Source: Roseicella sp. DB1501 | GTDB lineage: Bacteria; Pseudomonadota; Alphaproteobacteria; Acetobacterales; Acetobacteraceae | Assembly: GCF_013112485.1 (NCBI RefSeq) | Contig: NZ_JABFHG010000007.1 | Span: 186,001-250,000 of the forward strand | Reading direction: 5' to 3' | Length of the DNA: 64,000 nucleotides | Shown: one piece after another, positions 1-9,971 of the stretch | How positions within the stretch are numbered: position 1 is the stretch's first letter | Layout: the number at the start of each line of letters is the position of its first letter | Notes under the pieces: model-generated | The model's database searches: none | What the model was told of the DNA's origin: nothing | What the model saw: the letters and a program-made list of their open reading frames with translations, nothing else | Made by a program: the position numbers and the translations under genes

Positions 1-1
1 G

Positions 2-787
2 CCGACCACCGGCAGCCGGGTGCCGCTCTCGACCTTCGTCACCGTCGACACGTCCGGCACGGCCTATCTCTCGATCAGCCACCTGAACCAGTTCCCGGCG
101 GTCACGCTCTCCTTCAACCTGGCGCCCGGCACCTCCCTCGGCGAGGCGACGGTGGCGATCGACCAGCTACGGACGGAGCTCGGCGCGCCCGCCTCGGTGC
201 AGGGCGTCTTCCAGGGCAATGCCCAGGCCTTCGGCGCGGCGCTGGCGAACCAGCCCTATCTGATCGCGGCGGCGGTGGTCGCGGTCTACATCATCCTCGG
301 CATGCTCTACGAGAGCACCATCCACCCGCTCACCATCCTCTCGACCCTGCCCTCGGCCGGGCTGGGCGCCCTCGTCACGCTCTGGCTCTTCGGCTTCGGT
401 CTCGACGTGATGGGGCTGATCGGGATCATCCTGCTCATCGGCATCGTGAAGAAGAACGGCATCATCCTCGTCGACTTTGCCCTCCAGGCGGAGCGGCGGG
501 ATGGGGCGGAAGCGGTGCAGGCGATCCGCGAGGCCTGCCTGAAGCGCTTCCGCCCGATCATGATGACGACCATGGCGGCGGTGCTCGGGGCGGTTCCCCT
601 CGCGCTCGGCCTCGGCACCGGGGCGGAGCTGCGACAGCCGCTCGGTTGCGCCATGATCGGCGGGTTGCTGGTCAGCCAGGCGCTGACGCTCTTCACCACG
701 CCGGTCGTCTACATCGCGCTGCACCGGCTGACCGAGCGGCGCGCCCGGCCGCACGGCACCGCGGCCGCGCTCGGCCAGGCGGATTGA
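2..787 (+). CDS. RND efflux transporter permease, C-terminal fragment
   Basis: The reading frame is open from the window edge, so the 5' part of the gene lies outside. The visible ~262 residues hold the last periplasmic stretch and the C-terminal membrane half of an inner-membrane RND drug/solute-proton antiporter, which normally has about 1,030 residues. Several long hydrophobic segments are present, including the conserved GIVKKNGIILVDFA motif and a following FRPIMMTT segment typical of the MdtB/MdtC/AcrB family. Such permeases pair with a periplasmic adaptor and an outer-membrane channel, which would be expected upstream. The substrate cannot be read from this part. The family call is secure; the subtype is not. 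Confidence 0.93.
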   Translation, partial: PTTGSRVPLSTFVTVDTSGTAYLSISHLNQFPAVTLSFNLAPGTSLGEATVAIDQLRTELGAPASVQGVFQGNAQAFGAALANQPYLIAAAVVAVYIILGMLYESTIHPLTILSTLPSAGLGALVTLWLFGFGLDVMGLIGIILLIGIVKKNGIILVDFALQAERRDGAEAVQAIREACLKRFRPIMMTTMAAVLGAVPLALGLGTGAELRQPLGCAMIGGLLVSQALTLFTTPVVYIALHRLTERRARPHGTAAALGQAD

Positions 788-845
788 GTCGGCGCACAGG
801 ATCTGCTCTATGAGCCGCCGATCCGCATGGGGGAGAGCGAGAGCG

Positions 846-1070
846 ATGGCCGCGGAGGGTCCTGTCTATCTGCGCTGGCGCGCCGGACGCCCGGCACCGG
901 AGGAGGAGCGCTTCGACACGCTGGATGCTGCGCTGGATGCGGTCGAGGCCCGCTGGGAGAGCCTGCAACACCAGGCCCCGCAGATCCTCGACACCCGCCG
1001 GCTGCTGCTGCTTAGCACGAGCGAGCTGCTGGAGATGGCCGCGGAGGAGGGCGACCCTCCCTCGGGCTGA
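846..1070 (+). CDS. Small conserved-looking protein of unknown function
   Basis: A 74-residue acidic, probably cytoplasmic protein without signal peptide or membrane segment. I do not recognise a family. It reads like a genuine small gene: an RWRAGRPAPEEERF segment, then a predicted helix rich in Asp, Ala and Glu, and a LLLLSTSELLEMA tail. The ATG at 846 is preferred because residues encoded from the earlier ATG at 810 are Arg-rich and unlike the rest, but neither start has a strong ribosome-binding site. It follows the RND gene by about 60 bp and converges on the HWE kinase. Existence is moderately likely; function unknown. Confidence 0.5.
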   Translation: MAAEGPVYLRWRAGRPAPEEERFDTLDAALDAVEARWESLQHQAPQILDTRRLLLLSTSELLEMAAEEGDPPSG

Positions 1071-1088
1071 TACCCGCGGCCCGGCCGC

Positions 1089-2539
<1,451 letters not shown>

Positions 2540-2543
<4 letters not shown>

Positions 2544-3013
2544 GCGCCCGGCTCGGCCTCCGGTGCGTCGCGCCCCTCGCGCGGAAGCTCGTTCAACACT
2601 GCCCAGAAGGCGCCGATATCGCGGACTGCCTCGAAGAATTCGCGGTGGCCGACGGGCTTCACGACGAAGGCGTTGACGCCGAGCCCGTAGCTCCGCACCA
2701 GATCCTGCTCCTCGCGCGAGGAGGTGAGCATCACCACCGGGACATGCCGGATCCGCGCATCGTTGCGAATCTGCTCGAGCACCTCCAGCCCGTCGACCCG
2801 CAGCAGCTTGATGTCGAGCAGCACCACGGCCGGCAGCAGCGCCTCGCTCTCGTCCGGGGCGTTGCTGCGGCGTTGCAGGATGTCGAGCGCCTCCACCCCG
2901 TCGCGGGCGACCACCACGGGATTTGCCAACCTGGACCGCTCCAGGGCGATCAGGGTCAACTCCACATCGTTCGGGCTGTCCTCCACGAGCAGGATCGGCC
3001 GCAGCTGCGCCAT
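2540..3013 (-). CDS. CheY-like (Rcp1-type) single-domain response regulator
   Basis: A 157-residue stand-alone receiver of the type usually encoded beside phytochromes. The acidic pair is in LLVEDSPND, the phospho-acceptor is Asp67 in VVLLDIKL, with Thr97 in VMLTSS and Lys119 in VVKPVG. The ~45-residue loop before Asp67 and the long alpha4 region are typical of phytochrome-linked Rcp1 regulators. Its ATG lies one base after the stop of the bacteriophytochrome gene and its stop overlaps the GTG start of the HWE kinase. The gene order therefore implies that it is phosphorylated by the upstream phytochrome. It has no DNA-binding or enzymatic output, so signalling must go on by protein contact or phosphotransfer. 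Confidence 0.93.
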
Positions 3014-3014
3014 G

Positions 3015-5285
3015 TCATATCGTCTCCTTCACGGGCGCGCCGCGCACTGGCAAGGTGAAGTGGAATGTTGCACCCTCGCCGAGCCGACCCTCGGCCCAGC
3101 TCCGGCCGCCATGGCGCTCGACGATGCGCCGCACATTGGCCAGGCCGATCCCGACGCCCTCGAACTCCTCCGGGCGATGGAGGCGCTGGAACACGCCGAA
3201 CAGCTTGTGCGCATAGGCCATGTCGATGCCGGCCCCATTGTCGCGCACACTGAAGATGTATTCGTTCTTCTCTAATCTGCAACCGACCTCGATGACGGCC
3301 GGATCCCTCCCCCGCGTATATTTTAGTGCGTTCGAGAGCAGGTTCTGGAACACCTGCCGCAGCATGGCGGGGTCGGTCCAGATACCCGGCAAGGGGCCGA
3401 TCCGCCATTCGACCGGTCGCCCGGCCTGTTCCAGCTCGAGCGAGCGGATCACCTCGCCGGCCAGCACCCCGGCCTCGAATTCCAGCGGCACCAGGGCGGA
3501 CCGGCCCATCTGCGAGAAGGCGAGCAGCGAATCCACCAGCCGACCGGCCGTTTCCGCGGCCTGGCCGATGGTGCCGAGGTAACGGCGGCCGCGCTCGCCG
3601 AGCCTGTCGCCTTCCTGCTCGCGCAGCAGCTCCGTGAAGCCGACGATATGGCGGAAGGGCGCGCGCAGGTCGTGCGAGACCGAGTAGGAGAAGGCCGCCA
3701 GTTCGCGGTTCACCTGCTCCAGCCGGCCGGCCAGCGCCGCGCGCTCCTCGGCGGCACGCAGGACGACGCCAACGATGGCATTGCGCAGATTCCCCGCGGC
3801 CTCGATCTCCGCCGCGCTCCAGGCCGCCGAGCGTCCTCGTACCGTCTCCGCCCAGGCGGCGAAGGAGCGGCGCGGATGCAGCCGCCCGGGCGTGGCTTCG
3901 AGCTCGCCCGGCTTGCGCGGATCGCCGCCCCACCGAACGGTGCTGACCACCTCGGGCCGGAACCAGACCACGAAGCTCGGATGCAGCCGGGACACCGCAA
4001 TCGCCAGCACGCCGCTCGCGGTTCCGGCCATGGCCGCCGCATCGGGCAGGACAGCGCCGAGGGACTCGGTCGCAAAGACCTCCTCCGGCCCGCGCGCCGC
4101 GATCCAGTCGGTGATGCGCCGCAGCGCGTCCTCGGGCGGCGTGCGGCCGATGCGGGTGCAGCCCCGCTCGGTCACCACCGCGGCGCCGGTCGCCGCGGTC
4201 AGCCCGAGCAGGTCGTCCGGATGGGCGAGCAGCCCCGCGGCAAAATCCTGGGCCGCCGCCATGCGCGCGAGCAGCCGCCCTTCGATATCCCGCAGCCGGG
4301 CCCGCGCCTCGGCATGCGCCATCTCCTCGCGGGCCGTGACGCGGAGGGCGAAGATCTGGCCGACCAGGTCGCAGGCATTCCGCGCCGCAAAAGACAGCTG
4401 GCGGGGCTCGGCATGGTGGCAGGAGATCAGCCCCCAGAGCCCGCCATCCCCGCGCAGCACGGAGACCGACATCGAGGCCGGCGTGCCCATGTTGCGCATG
4501 TATTCCAGATGCACCGGCGAGACGCTGCGCAGCCCGGCATAGGTCAGGTCGAGCGGCGGCGCGTCGCTGGGGGCGAGGATCGGCACCGGCACGTAGCCTG
4601 CATCGGCGATCAGGCGCTGCGGGTTGATCTCATAGAGCCGGCGCGCCTGGGCGGGGATGTCGGCGGCGGGAAAGCGCAGGCCGAGATAGGAGGGCAGGCG
4701 CCCGTTGCCGTCCTCGGCCAGCACGACGCCGTCCCAATGCGGCTCGAAACGATAGACCAGGACGCGATCGAAGCCGGTGATGCGGCGGACCGTCGCGGCA
4801 GCCAGGCCGGCCAGCTCGTCGATCCCCGCCACGCGGCCGAGTCGGGCGAAGGCCTCGCGCAGGCCGGGATAGAAGGTCTCCAGCGTTGCCCCAGCCTCCG
4901 GGCCCGGGCTTCCGGCCTCCGCCTCGAATTCCAGGATCACATGGCCATCCGGCGCGCGATGCCCGATCGCCTGCAGCGCTGGGCCGGCCAGGTCGGGGAG
5001 GCGGCCGAGCTGCATCTGCCCGGTCTCCGGCAGGCGGCGCAGCGCATCCGGCAGCGCCGCGAAGGGCTCGCCCGCGAAAAGCTCGGCGATCGGCTGGCCG
5101 AAGGCGGCCGGCAGCCCGGGCCGCAGCAGGGCGGCGGCGCTGGCGCTGGCATGGCTCAGCCGCAACGCCTCGCCCGCGAAGGCGAGGAGGTGGCCATGCG
5201 GCTGGATGCTGCCGGGGATGTGGTTGGGTTCGCGGTCGCAGCCGATGGTCGGATCGGCCGGCGGCGACGCCATGCCCGACGTCAT
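3015..5285 (-). CDS. bphP: Bacteriophytochrome histidine kinase (PAS-GAF-PHY-HisKA-HATPase)
   Basis: A red/far-red photoreceptor kinase of about 756 residues. Near the N terminus the biliverdin-binding Cys16 sits in TIGCDREPNHIPGSIQPHG, the hallmark of bacteriophytochromes. The GAF domain carries RFPAADIP and SPVHLEYMRNMG, and the PHY domain carries WFRPEVVSTVRWGGDP with a PRRSF tongue. The kinase has an H-box FSYSVSHDLRAPFRH around residue 537 and an ATPase with NLLSNALKYT and DNGAGID. The ATG at 5285 is preferred; the frame stays open to 5384 but that extension is Arg-rich and precedes the usual start. It is the first gene of a tight operon with a CheY-like regulator and an HWE kinase. No heme oxygenase gene for making biliverdin lies in the window. 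Confidence 0.95.
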   Translation of the reverse strand: MTSGMASPPADPTIGCDREPNHIPGSIQPHGHLLAFAGEALRLSHASASAAALLRPGLPAAFGQPIAELFAGEPFAALPDALRRLPETGQMQLGRLPDLAGPALQAIGHRAPDGHVILEFEAEAGSPGPEAGATLETFYPGLREAFARLGRVAGIDELAGLAAATVRRITGFDRVLVYRFEPHWDGVVLAEDGNGRLPSYLGLRFPAADIPAQARRLYEINPQRLIADAGYVPVPILAPSDAPPLDLTYAGLRSVSPVHLEYMRNMGTPASMSVSVLRGDGGLWGLISCHHAEPRQLSFAARNACDLVGQIFALRVTAREEMAHAEARARLRDIEGRLLARMAAAQDFAAGLLAHPDDLLGLTAATGAAVVTERGCTRIGRTPPEDALRRITDWIAARGPEEVFATESLGAVLPDAAAMAGTASGVLAIAVSRLHPSFVVWFRPEVVSTVRWGGDPRKPGELEATPGRLHPRRSFAAWAETVRGRSAAWSAAEIEAAGNLRNAIVGVVLRAAEERAALAGRLEQVNRELAAFSYSVSHDLRAPFRHIVGFTELLREQEGDRLGERGRRYLGTIGQAAETAGRLVDSLLAFSQMGRSALVPLEFEAGVLAGEVIRSLELEQAGRPVEWRIGPLPGIWTDPAMLRQVFQNLLSNALKYTRGRDPAVIEVGCRLEKNEYIFSVRDNGAGIDMAYAHKLFGVFQRLHRPEEFEGVGIGLANVRRIVERHGGRSWAEGRLGEGATFHFTLPVRGAPVKETI

Positions 5286-5441
5286 GGCGCCGCCACCAGG
5301 TCGATGCCGGGCGTCGCGCGGCGCCGGACGGGTTTCCAGTGCGACGCGGCCGTTGCGCCTCGCCGTGGTCGCGGCGCCCGACATCCCTCTCCCGGGCTTC
5401 GCGGAATGGCCAGGCAGGCAGCGGATCGGCCGGCCGCTGGA

Positions 5442-5499
5442 AACAGGGACTGGAGCATCCTCCCTTCACCCGGGTTCACGGCAAATGCTCCAGCCTGTT
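5442..5499. repeat. Inverted repeat enclosing the first CCCGGG element
   Basis: The arms AACAGGGACTGGAGCAT (5442-5458) and ATGCTCCAGCCTGTT (5485-5499) are complementary apart from a two-base bulge. The loop contains the element TTCACCCGGGTTCACGG. It could form a hairpin in RNA, act as an operator, or be a remnant of a mobile palindromic unit. It lies about 155 bp upstream of the bacteriophytochrome start. Confidence 0.6.
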
Positions 5500-5566
5500 G
5501 TTTCGAAGGCATCGTCACCCGATCCGGCGGGTCCAGCGATCGGGTCTTGATCTAGAACCTGATCGG

Positions 5567-5583
5567 TTCACCCGGGTTCATGG
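5567..5583. repeat. Second copy of a 17-bp CCCGGG-centred element
   Basis: TTCACCCGGGTTCATGG matches the copy at 5465-5481 (TTCACCCGGGTTCACGG) at 16 of 17 positions, with 102 bp between the two starts. The core is nearly palindromic. Short inverted flanks (CCTGA at 5558-5562 and TCAGG at 5590-5594) echo the longer arms of the first copy. Paired spacing upstream of a light-sensor operon suggests an operator, but this is inference. Confidence 0.5.
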
Positions 5584-5694
5584 CCCATGTTCAGGAGCGG
5601 TGCCGAACCGCGCGATTTGCGCGCTTCGGCAGCATGTCCAGGGCGGGCGATCCGGGTCGCAGACGCCACTGCCCCGCCGGTGGCGGGCGACGGC

Positions 5695-8400
5695 TCAGGC
5701 CGCGACGGTGATGCAGGTGCCGGGCGTGCCGAGCGCCGTCACCTCCATCGCCGCTCCGACGCGCTCGAGCATCGCCCGGACCAGCCGCATCCCGAGACCG
5801 CCGCCATCCGTGCGCGCGCGGCTGTCCCAGTCCTGCGGCAGGCCGCGGCCGAAGTCGCAGACCGTCATCTCGACCCCGCCCACCGGGCGGGACCGCACGT
5901 GGACCTCCACCCGGCCCGGCTCCTCGGGCGCATAGGCGTATTTCAGCGCATTGGTGACGAGTTCGGCGGCGACGAGCGAGAGGGCGACCGCCGTGCGGCT
6001 CGGCACCATTACCCCCCGCTCGGCATTGACATCGAGGCGCCGGTCCGCGCCCGCCATGCCGACCGCAAGATCGTCGCAGAGCCGCCGCAGCGTCTCGCCG
6101 AGGTCGACATTCTCGATATCCTCGGAGTCCTGCAGGCTGTCATGCACCCGCGCCACGCTCATCACCCGCGCATAGGTGTCGTCGAAGGCGGCCGCCGCCT
6201 GCGGGTCCTTCACCCGCCGCGCCTGCAGCCGCATCACGCTGGCCACGATCTGCAGCGAGTTCTTGACCCGGTGATCCACCTCGCGCGCCAGCACCTCCTT
6301 CTGCTCGAGCGCCCGGGCGAGCACTTCCTGCTTGGCGGTGAGCTCGGCGATGCGGCGGCCCTGACGCAGGATGATGCCGGCGATCCCGGCGGCGAAGGCC
6401 TCGGCCGTCGTGACCTGCCAGGGTGCCCAGGGTGCCGAATGGCCCCGCCGTTCCTCGACCCACCGTTCGAAGGACCGGCGGGGCAGCACCGCCTGGGTGG
6501 CGCTGTCCGCCAGTACCGGCTTGCGCGGGTCACCGCCCCAGACCACGGTCGAGACGACCTCCGGCCGGAACCAGAGCAGCACGTAGTCCCGCTCCGCCTC
6601 GCGGCCGAGCAAGACCGCCAGCAGGCCGCTCGCCTCGCCCTGCCAGGTTGCGGCCGGCGGGAAATGCGCTGCGAGCTGATCGGTCGCAAAGGCGCGGCGC
6701 CCCGCCGGCAGGCTCTGCCGCAGCCAATCCGCCAGGGCCGGCAGCATCGCGGCCGGCGGCGTCCGGCCGAGCGGCGCGATCCGGCCCTCGCCCACCACCG
6801 CCGCGCCTGTGGCGCCGAAGAGGTCGAGCAGCGTCGTCTCGCCCGTGGTGGCGCCATCGGTCAGCGCCGCGACGAAATCGTCCGAGGCCGCCATGCGCTC
6901 GAGCAGGGCGTTGCGCACCTCGAGGGAGGTCTCGTGCTCGCGCCAGATGGCGCGGCTCTCGAGCTCCTGGATGCGTAGCGCGAAGGCATCGGCGACCACC
7001 CCCGCCAGCGCCCGCGTCTCCGGCGTGACGTAGTGCGGCCGGCGGTGATGCCCGATCACCAGGCCCCAGAGCCGTCCCTCGACCAGGATCGAGAGCGACA
7101 TCGAGCCGTTGACGCCGAGGTTGCGCTGATATTCGAGGTGGATCGGCGACAGCGCCCGGGTCTGGGCGAAGCTGAGATCGACCGTCTCATTGCCCGCCCT
7201 CGGCTCCGCCCGCACCGCCGAGGGCACGGCGTCGCGGTCGACGACGAAGCGCGCCGGGGCGCGGGCATAGAGCGCGCGGGCCTGGGACGGGATGTCGGAG
7301 GCGGGGAAGCGCAGGCCCAGCAGGGACCGATCCCAATCGGAGACCTTGTCCTCGGCGATCGCCTCGCCGTTCCAGTCCGGATCGAAGCGGTAGACCAGCA
7401 GGCGCTCGAAGCCGGTCATGGCGTGCAGTTCGTGCACCGTGACGGCCGCGGCATCGAGCAGGCTGCGCGACGCGCGCAGCCGGGCGATGGCGGCCTGCGC
7501 CTGCATGGCGCTTGCGGCATGAAAATCCTCGGGCTGCTCCGGCACCCGCTCCAGCTCCACCACCAGCCGGCCATCGTGCAGGTGGACGGTCGCCAGGCAG
7601 GTCACCCCGCGCTGGCCGAGCCGCAGCGTGTCGCGCCACGGATGGGCAGGGTCGTGCAGCGCGCCGGTCTCGAGCGCCGCACGGATCGCCTGCACCGCCG
7701 GGACCGGCAGGGCGATGGCGAGCCCATGGCCGATGATCTCCTCCGGACCGGCGCCATCGAGCAGGTCGGCGAGGCTGTCGCTGCAGGCACGCACCTTGAG
7801 GCCCGGCGTCGTCGGGTCGCATGCCAGCATCGCCGCATGCGGCTGCACGGCGCCGGCGAGATGGATCGGCTCGCGCTCGCAGATATCCGGATCGACGGGC
7901 TCGGCCCGGGCGCGCCGGGCCACGGCGTCCTGGGCGCGATCGGCCGCCAGGCGGTGCCGCGTGGGCGGCAGGGTGCCGAGCACCCGATGCATGATCCAGT
8001 AGCGCCCGGGCCGGCTGGACTGGCGCAGATGCACCTCGACGCGCAACGGCTGCGGCTCGAAGCCGAAGGTGAAGTGGAACCGCTCGTTCAGCGCGCCGGA
8101 CCGGATGCCTTCGAGGAACCGGCCATGGAAGGCCGGCAGGTTGGTGCAGGGCGCGATCTCATGGAAGAAGTCGCGGCCGAGCATGGCAGCGGCCAGCCGG
8201 CCGGAGAGGCGGCTCTCCATGGCGTTGTAGAACAGCACCCGGCCCCCGCCATCGAGCTGGATCACGCCGAAGGGCAGCGCATCGAGCTCGGCGGGGCTGA
8301 GCTGGTCGAGCTGCGCCAGCACGGCGGCGATCTCGGCCTCCACGGCGTCCTGCGGCAGCGCCTCGCCCTCCCCGCTCACCATGACCGGGCGATCCGCCAT
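5695..8400 (-). CDS. PYP-bacteriophytochrome hybrid histidine kinase (Ppr-like)
   Basis: A 901-residue dual photoreceptor. Residues ~25-140 are a photoactive yellow protein domain: Tyr58, Glu62, Arg68 and Cys85 align with PYP Tyr42, Glu46, Arg52 and Cys69 at a constant offset of 16, and APCTNLPAF matches the chromophore-cysteine loop. Residues ~168-670 are a bacteriophytochrome core with biliverdin Cys174 in DICEREPIHLAGAVQPH, RFPASDIP and SPIHLEYQRNLG in the GAF domain, and WFRPEVVSTVVWGGDP plus PRRSF in PHY. The C terminus is a HisKA_2-type kinase with REVDHRVKNSLQ near residue 708 and ELVTNALKYAYAP. The architecture and length match Ppr of Rhodocista centenaria (884 residues), though with a different kinase subtype. 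The start is uncertain: ATG 8400 or 8382; the frame is open to 8844 but that part is not protein-like. Confidence 0.93.
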   Translation of the reverse strand: MADRPVMVSGEGEALPQDAVEAEIAAVLAQLDQLSPAELDALPFGVIQLDGGGRVLFYNAMESRLSGRLAAAMLGRDFFHEIAPCTNLPAFHGRFLEGIRSGALNERFHFTFGFEPQPLRVEVHLRQSSRPGRYWIMHRVLGTLPPTRHRLAADRAQDAVARRARAEPVDPDICEREPIHLAGAVQPHAAMLACDPTTPGLKVRACSDSLADLLDGAGPEEIIGHGLAIALPVPAVQAIRAALETGALHDPAHPWRDTLRLGQRGVTCLATVHLHDGRLVVELERVPEQPEDFHAASAMQAQAAIARLRASRSLLDAAAVTVHELHAMTGFERLLVYRFDPDWNGEAIAEDKVSDWDRSLLGLRFPASDIPSQARALYARAPARFVVDRDAVPSAVRAEPRAGNETVDLSFAQTRALSPIHLEYQRNLGVNGSMSLSILVEGRLWGLVIGHHRRPHYVTPETRALAGVVADAFALRIQELESRAIWREHETSLEVRNALLERMAASDDFVAALTDGATTGETTLLDLFGATGAAVVGEGRIAPLGRTPPAAMLPALADWLRQSLPAGRRAFATDQLAAHFPPAATWQGEASGLLAVLLGREAERDYVLLWFRPEVVSTVVWGGDPRKPVLADSATQAVLPRRSFERWVEERRGHSAPWAPWQVTTAEAFAAGIAGIILRQGRRIAELTAKQEVLARALEQKEVLAREVDHRVKNSLQIVASVMRLQARRVKDPQAAAAFDDTYARVMSVARVHDSLQDSEDIENVDLGETLRRLCDDLAVGMAGADRRLDVNAERGVMVPSRTAVALSLVAAELVTNALKYAYAPEEPGRVEVHVRSRPVGGVEMTVCDFGRGLPQDWDSRARTDGGGLGMRLVRAMLERVGAAMEVTALGTPGTCITVAA

Positions 8401-8788
8401 GCGGCCAGCGGATCGCGGGGCGATGCGCTGGCCGGGCGGCCCAACGACGTCAGCCGCATGCGCGCCGGATCGGCAGCCCGTGCCGTTCGTGCGTCGCCTC
8501 GATAGGCTGGCCGCCACGGCAGCCATCCGCAACGGGCCCGGCGTCGCGCCCGCCGGCCGACTGGCCCCGATCTTCCCGTTCCGCCCAGCCCGAGAAAACG
8601 CCATCTGGTTTCGACATGGGCTTCCACAATAACGGCCCGCGAGGGGCGATGCCCATGGATGGACGCGTTGGGCCGAACAAATATGGACCTGCGATGGGCG
8701 CTCGCCAATTCTTCCGTGGTCAATACGAGGACAGTTCGACCTGTTTTGGTACTGTCCGGCGAAGCTGTGCGCGATCCCGTTGCATGGC
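8401..8788. other. Intergenic region upstream of the PYP-phytochrome gene
   Basis: These 388 bp have no supportable gene in any frame. They separate the 3' end of the secreted-protein series from the start of the hybrid photoreceptor gene and so should carry the latter's promoter. The only structure I can point to is a weak hairpin at 8729-8757 (arms GGACAGT and ACTGTCC), placed as a 3' terminator for the gene ending at 8789. Confidence 0.5.
8729..8757 (-). terminator. Possible 3' hairpin after the secreted protein gene
   Basis: The arms GGACAGT (8729-8735) and ACTGTCC (8751-8757) are perfectly complementary with a 15-nt loop, 32 bp beyond the stop codon of the minus-strand gene ending at 8789. 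There is no clear T-run, so this is only a weak candidate. Confidence 0.3.
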
Positions 8789-9364
8789 TCAGCGTGCCTG
8801 CACCGGCGCGCTCTGGACGATATTGCCATTGCCATCGACGACATTGACCGCGCCGCCGCCGTTGCGCCTGGTCCGGCCGCCCACCGTCGCCACCTGCTGC
8901 TGCGCGGTCGGCCCGCCGGCCGCCCCGGCGCCCTGGAGCTGGACGAGGTTGTTGCTGCCGTTGGTCACCGCGACCGGGGCCTCGAAGCGGTTCACCACGC
9001 GGGTGCGCTGGTCGAGGATGATCTGGGTGAAGACCGGGTCCGGCGCCGGCGGGGGCGGCGGCTGCCGGCTGGCGGCCTTCGGCTGGCCGAAGGCGAAGCC
9101 TTCGAGATAGCCGCCATCGCCGCGCAGCCTGGCGATCATCTCCTGGTGGCGCAGCCGCCGCTCGGCCGGCGTCGGCGTGACCTGCAGGTCGCTCGCGGTG
9201 ATGCCGGGAAAGGTGAAGGGCAGCGGCCGCGCCAGACCCCGCGGGCCGCCGGAGGCGAGGGCCTGCGAGGAGAGGCTGAGGCCGCCACTGTCCTGCGCCG
9301 GCGCCGGAACCGGCGCCGTCAGGGCGAGGGCGAGCAGAACCAGGGCGGGACGCAGGGAACGCAT
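8789..9364 (-). CDS. Secreted Asn/Gln-rich protein of unknown function
   Basis: A 191-residue exported protein. An AAGGAGT ribosome-binding site precedes the ATG, and the first ~25 residues form a classic signal peptide ending in PAPAQ. The middle carries a Pro-rich linker (PPPPPAPDP). The C-terminal third is rich in Gly, Asn, Gln and Val (TNGSNNLVQLQG, VDGNGNIVQSA), a pattern reminiscent of curlin-type strand-turn repeats, though too short to assign a family. It is the last of four minus-strand genes that each encode a small exported protein with its own ribosome-binding site. I infer an extracellular or periplasmic structural role; an enzymatic one is not suggested by anything visible. Confidence 0.75.
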   Translation of the reverse strand: MRSLRPALVLLALALTAPVPAPAQDSGGLSLSSQALASGGPRGLARPLPFTFPGITASDLQVTPTPAERRLRHQEMIARLRGDGGYLEGFAFGQPKAASRQPPPPPAPDPVFTQIILDQRTRVVNRFEAPVAVTNGSNNLVQLQGAGAAGGPTAQQQVATVGGRTRRNGGGAVNVVDGNGNIVQSAPVQAR

Positions 9365-9507
9365 GGTGGAACTCCTTCCTCGGCAATGGCGGAAGACTGG
9401 CCCTGCGAGGCGGTGGCGGCTGTGGCATGGGCCACAGGGGAAGGCGGATTCCCCGATAGCGGGATGCGCCGACCGGCCCCGACGCAGCGACCCGCCGCCT
9501 GCCGGCC

Positions 9508-9855
9508 TCAGTCCTCGAGATCGAGATCCAGCCGCTCGGTGCGCAGCCGCAGCCGGCCGGCCTCCCGCTCGAGCTGCAGCCGTCCCGCGGCGCCCTGGCG
9601 TTCCAGCCACAGCCGCCGGGCGGACGCCTGATCGGCCGGCTCGGGCTTGCGGGCGCCGAATTCCTGGACGACCTCGCCCTTGCCGGAGACGCAGACGGTG
9701 CGGCCATCGACCGTCTGGCAGCTCATGCCGCCGGAGCCGGAGCAGGTGACGTTCCCGTTCACCGAACGGCATTGCATGGTCTCGGCCGCGGCCGGCAGGC
9801 AGAGCGGGCCGGCGCCGAGCAGGACGAGGGAAGCAAGCCGGAAGGCGCGATGCAT
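9508..9855 (-). CDS. Small secreted protein with four cysteines
   Basis: A 115-residue exported protein with a signal peptide (MHRAFRLASLVLLGAGPLC and following, cleaved near PAAAET). The mature N terminus has four cysteines in two near-identical half-motifs, CRSVNGNVTC and CQTVDGRTVC, suggesting two disulphides formed in the periplasm. The C-terminal half is charged and amphipathic (alternating Leu/Arg/Glu), possibly helical. AAGGAG precedes the ATG at good spacing. It is the third gene of the secreted-protein series. I do not recognise a family. The Asn-Gly turns near the cysteines resemble its Gly/Asn-rich neighbours, which is the only functional hint. Confidence 0.75.
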   Translation of the reverse strand: MHRAFRLASLVLLGAGPLCLPAAAETMQCRSVNGNVTCSGSGGMSCQTVDGRTVCVSGKGEVVQEFGARKPEPADQASARRLWLERQGAAGRLQLEREAGRLRLRTERLDLDLED

Positions 9856-9971
9856 GATGGGCTCCTTGCAATCGGCATCAGGAGAAAGGCCAGGGCGCCG
9901 GACGCGATCCGTCCCGGCATGGGGATGCCGGGACGGCACCGCCTCGGCGGCCCGGTTCGGCGCGACCCGGT

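Larger units (their letters stand above)
5286..5694. other. Intergenic region between the two phytochrome genes
   Basis: These 409 bp have no convincing gene. They hold the promoter side of the bacteriophytochrome operon, two 17-bp direct repeats with a CCCGGG core, and an inverted repeat around the first of them (listed separately). The proximal ~100 bp remain open as an N-terminal extension of the bacteriophytochrome frame but look non-coding. Confidence 0.6.

Noticed and set aside
8401-8844. N-terminal extension of the PYP-phytochrome frame
   Set aside because: The 148 extra residues look non-protein-like (many Arg, Cys and Ser with no fold), and the PYP domain begins just after ATG 8400; kept as intergenic.
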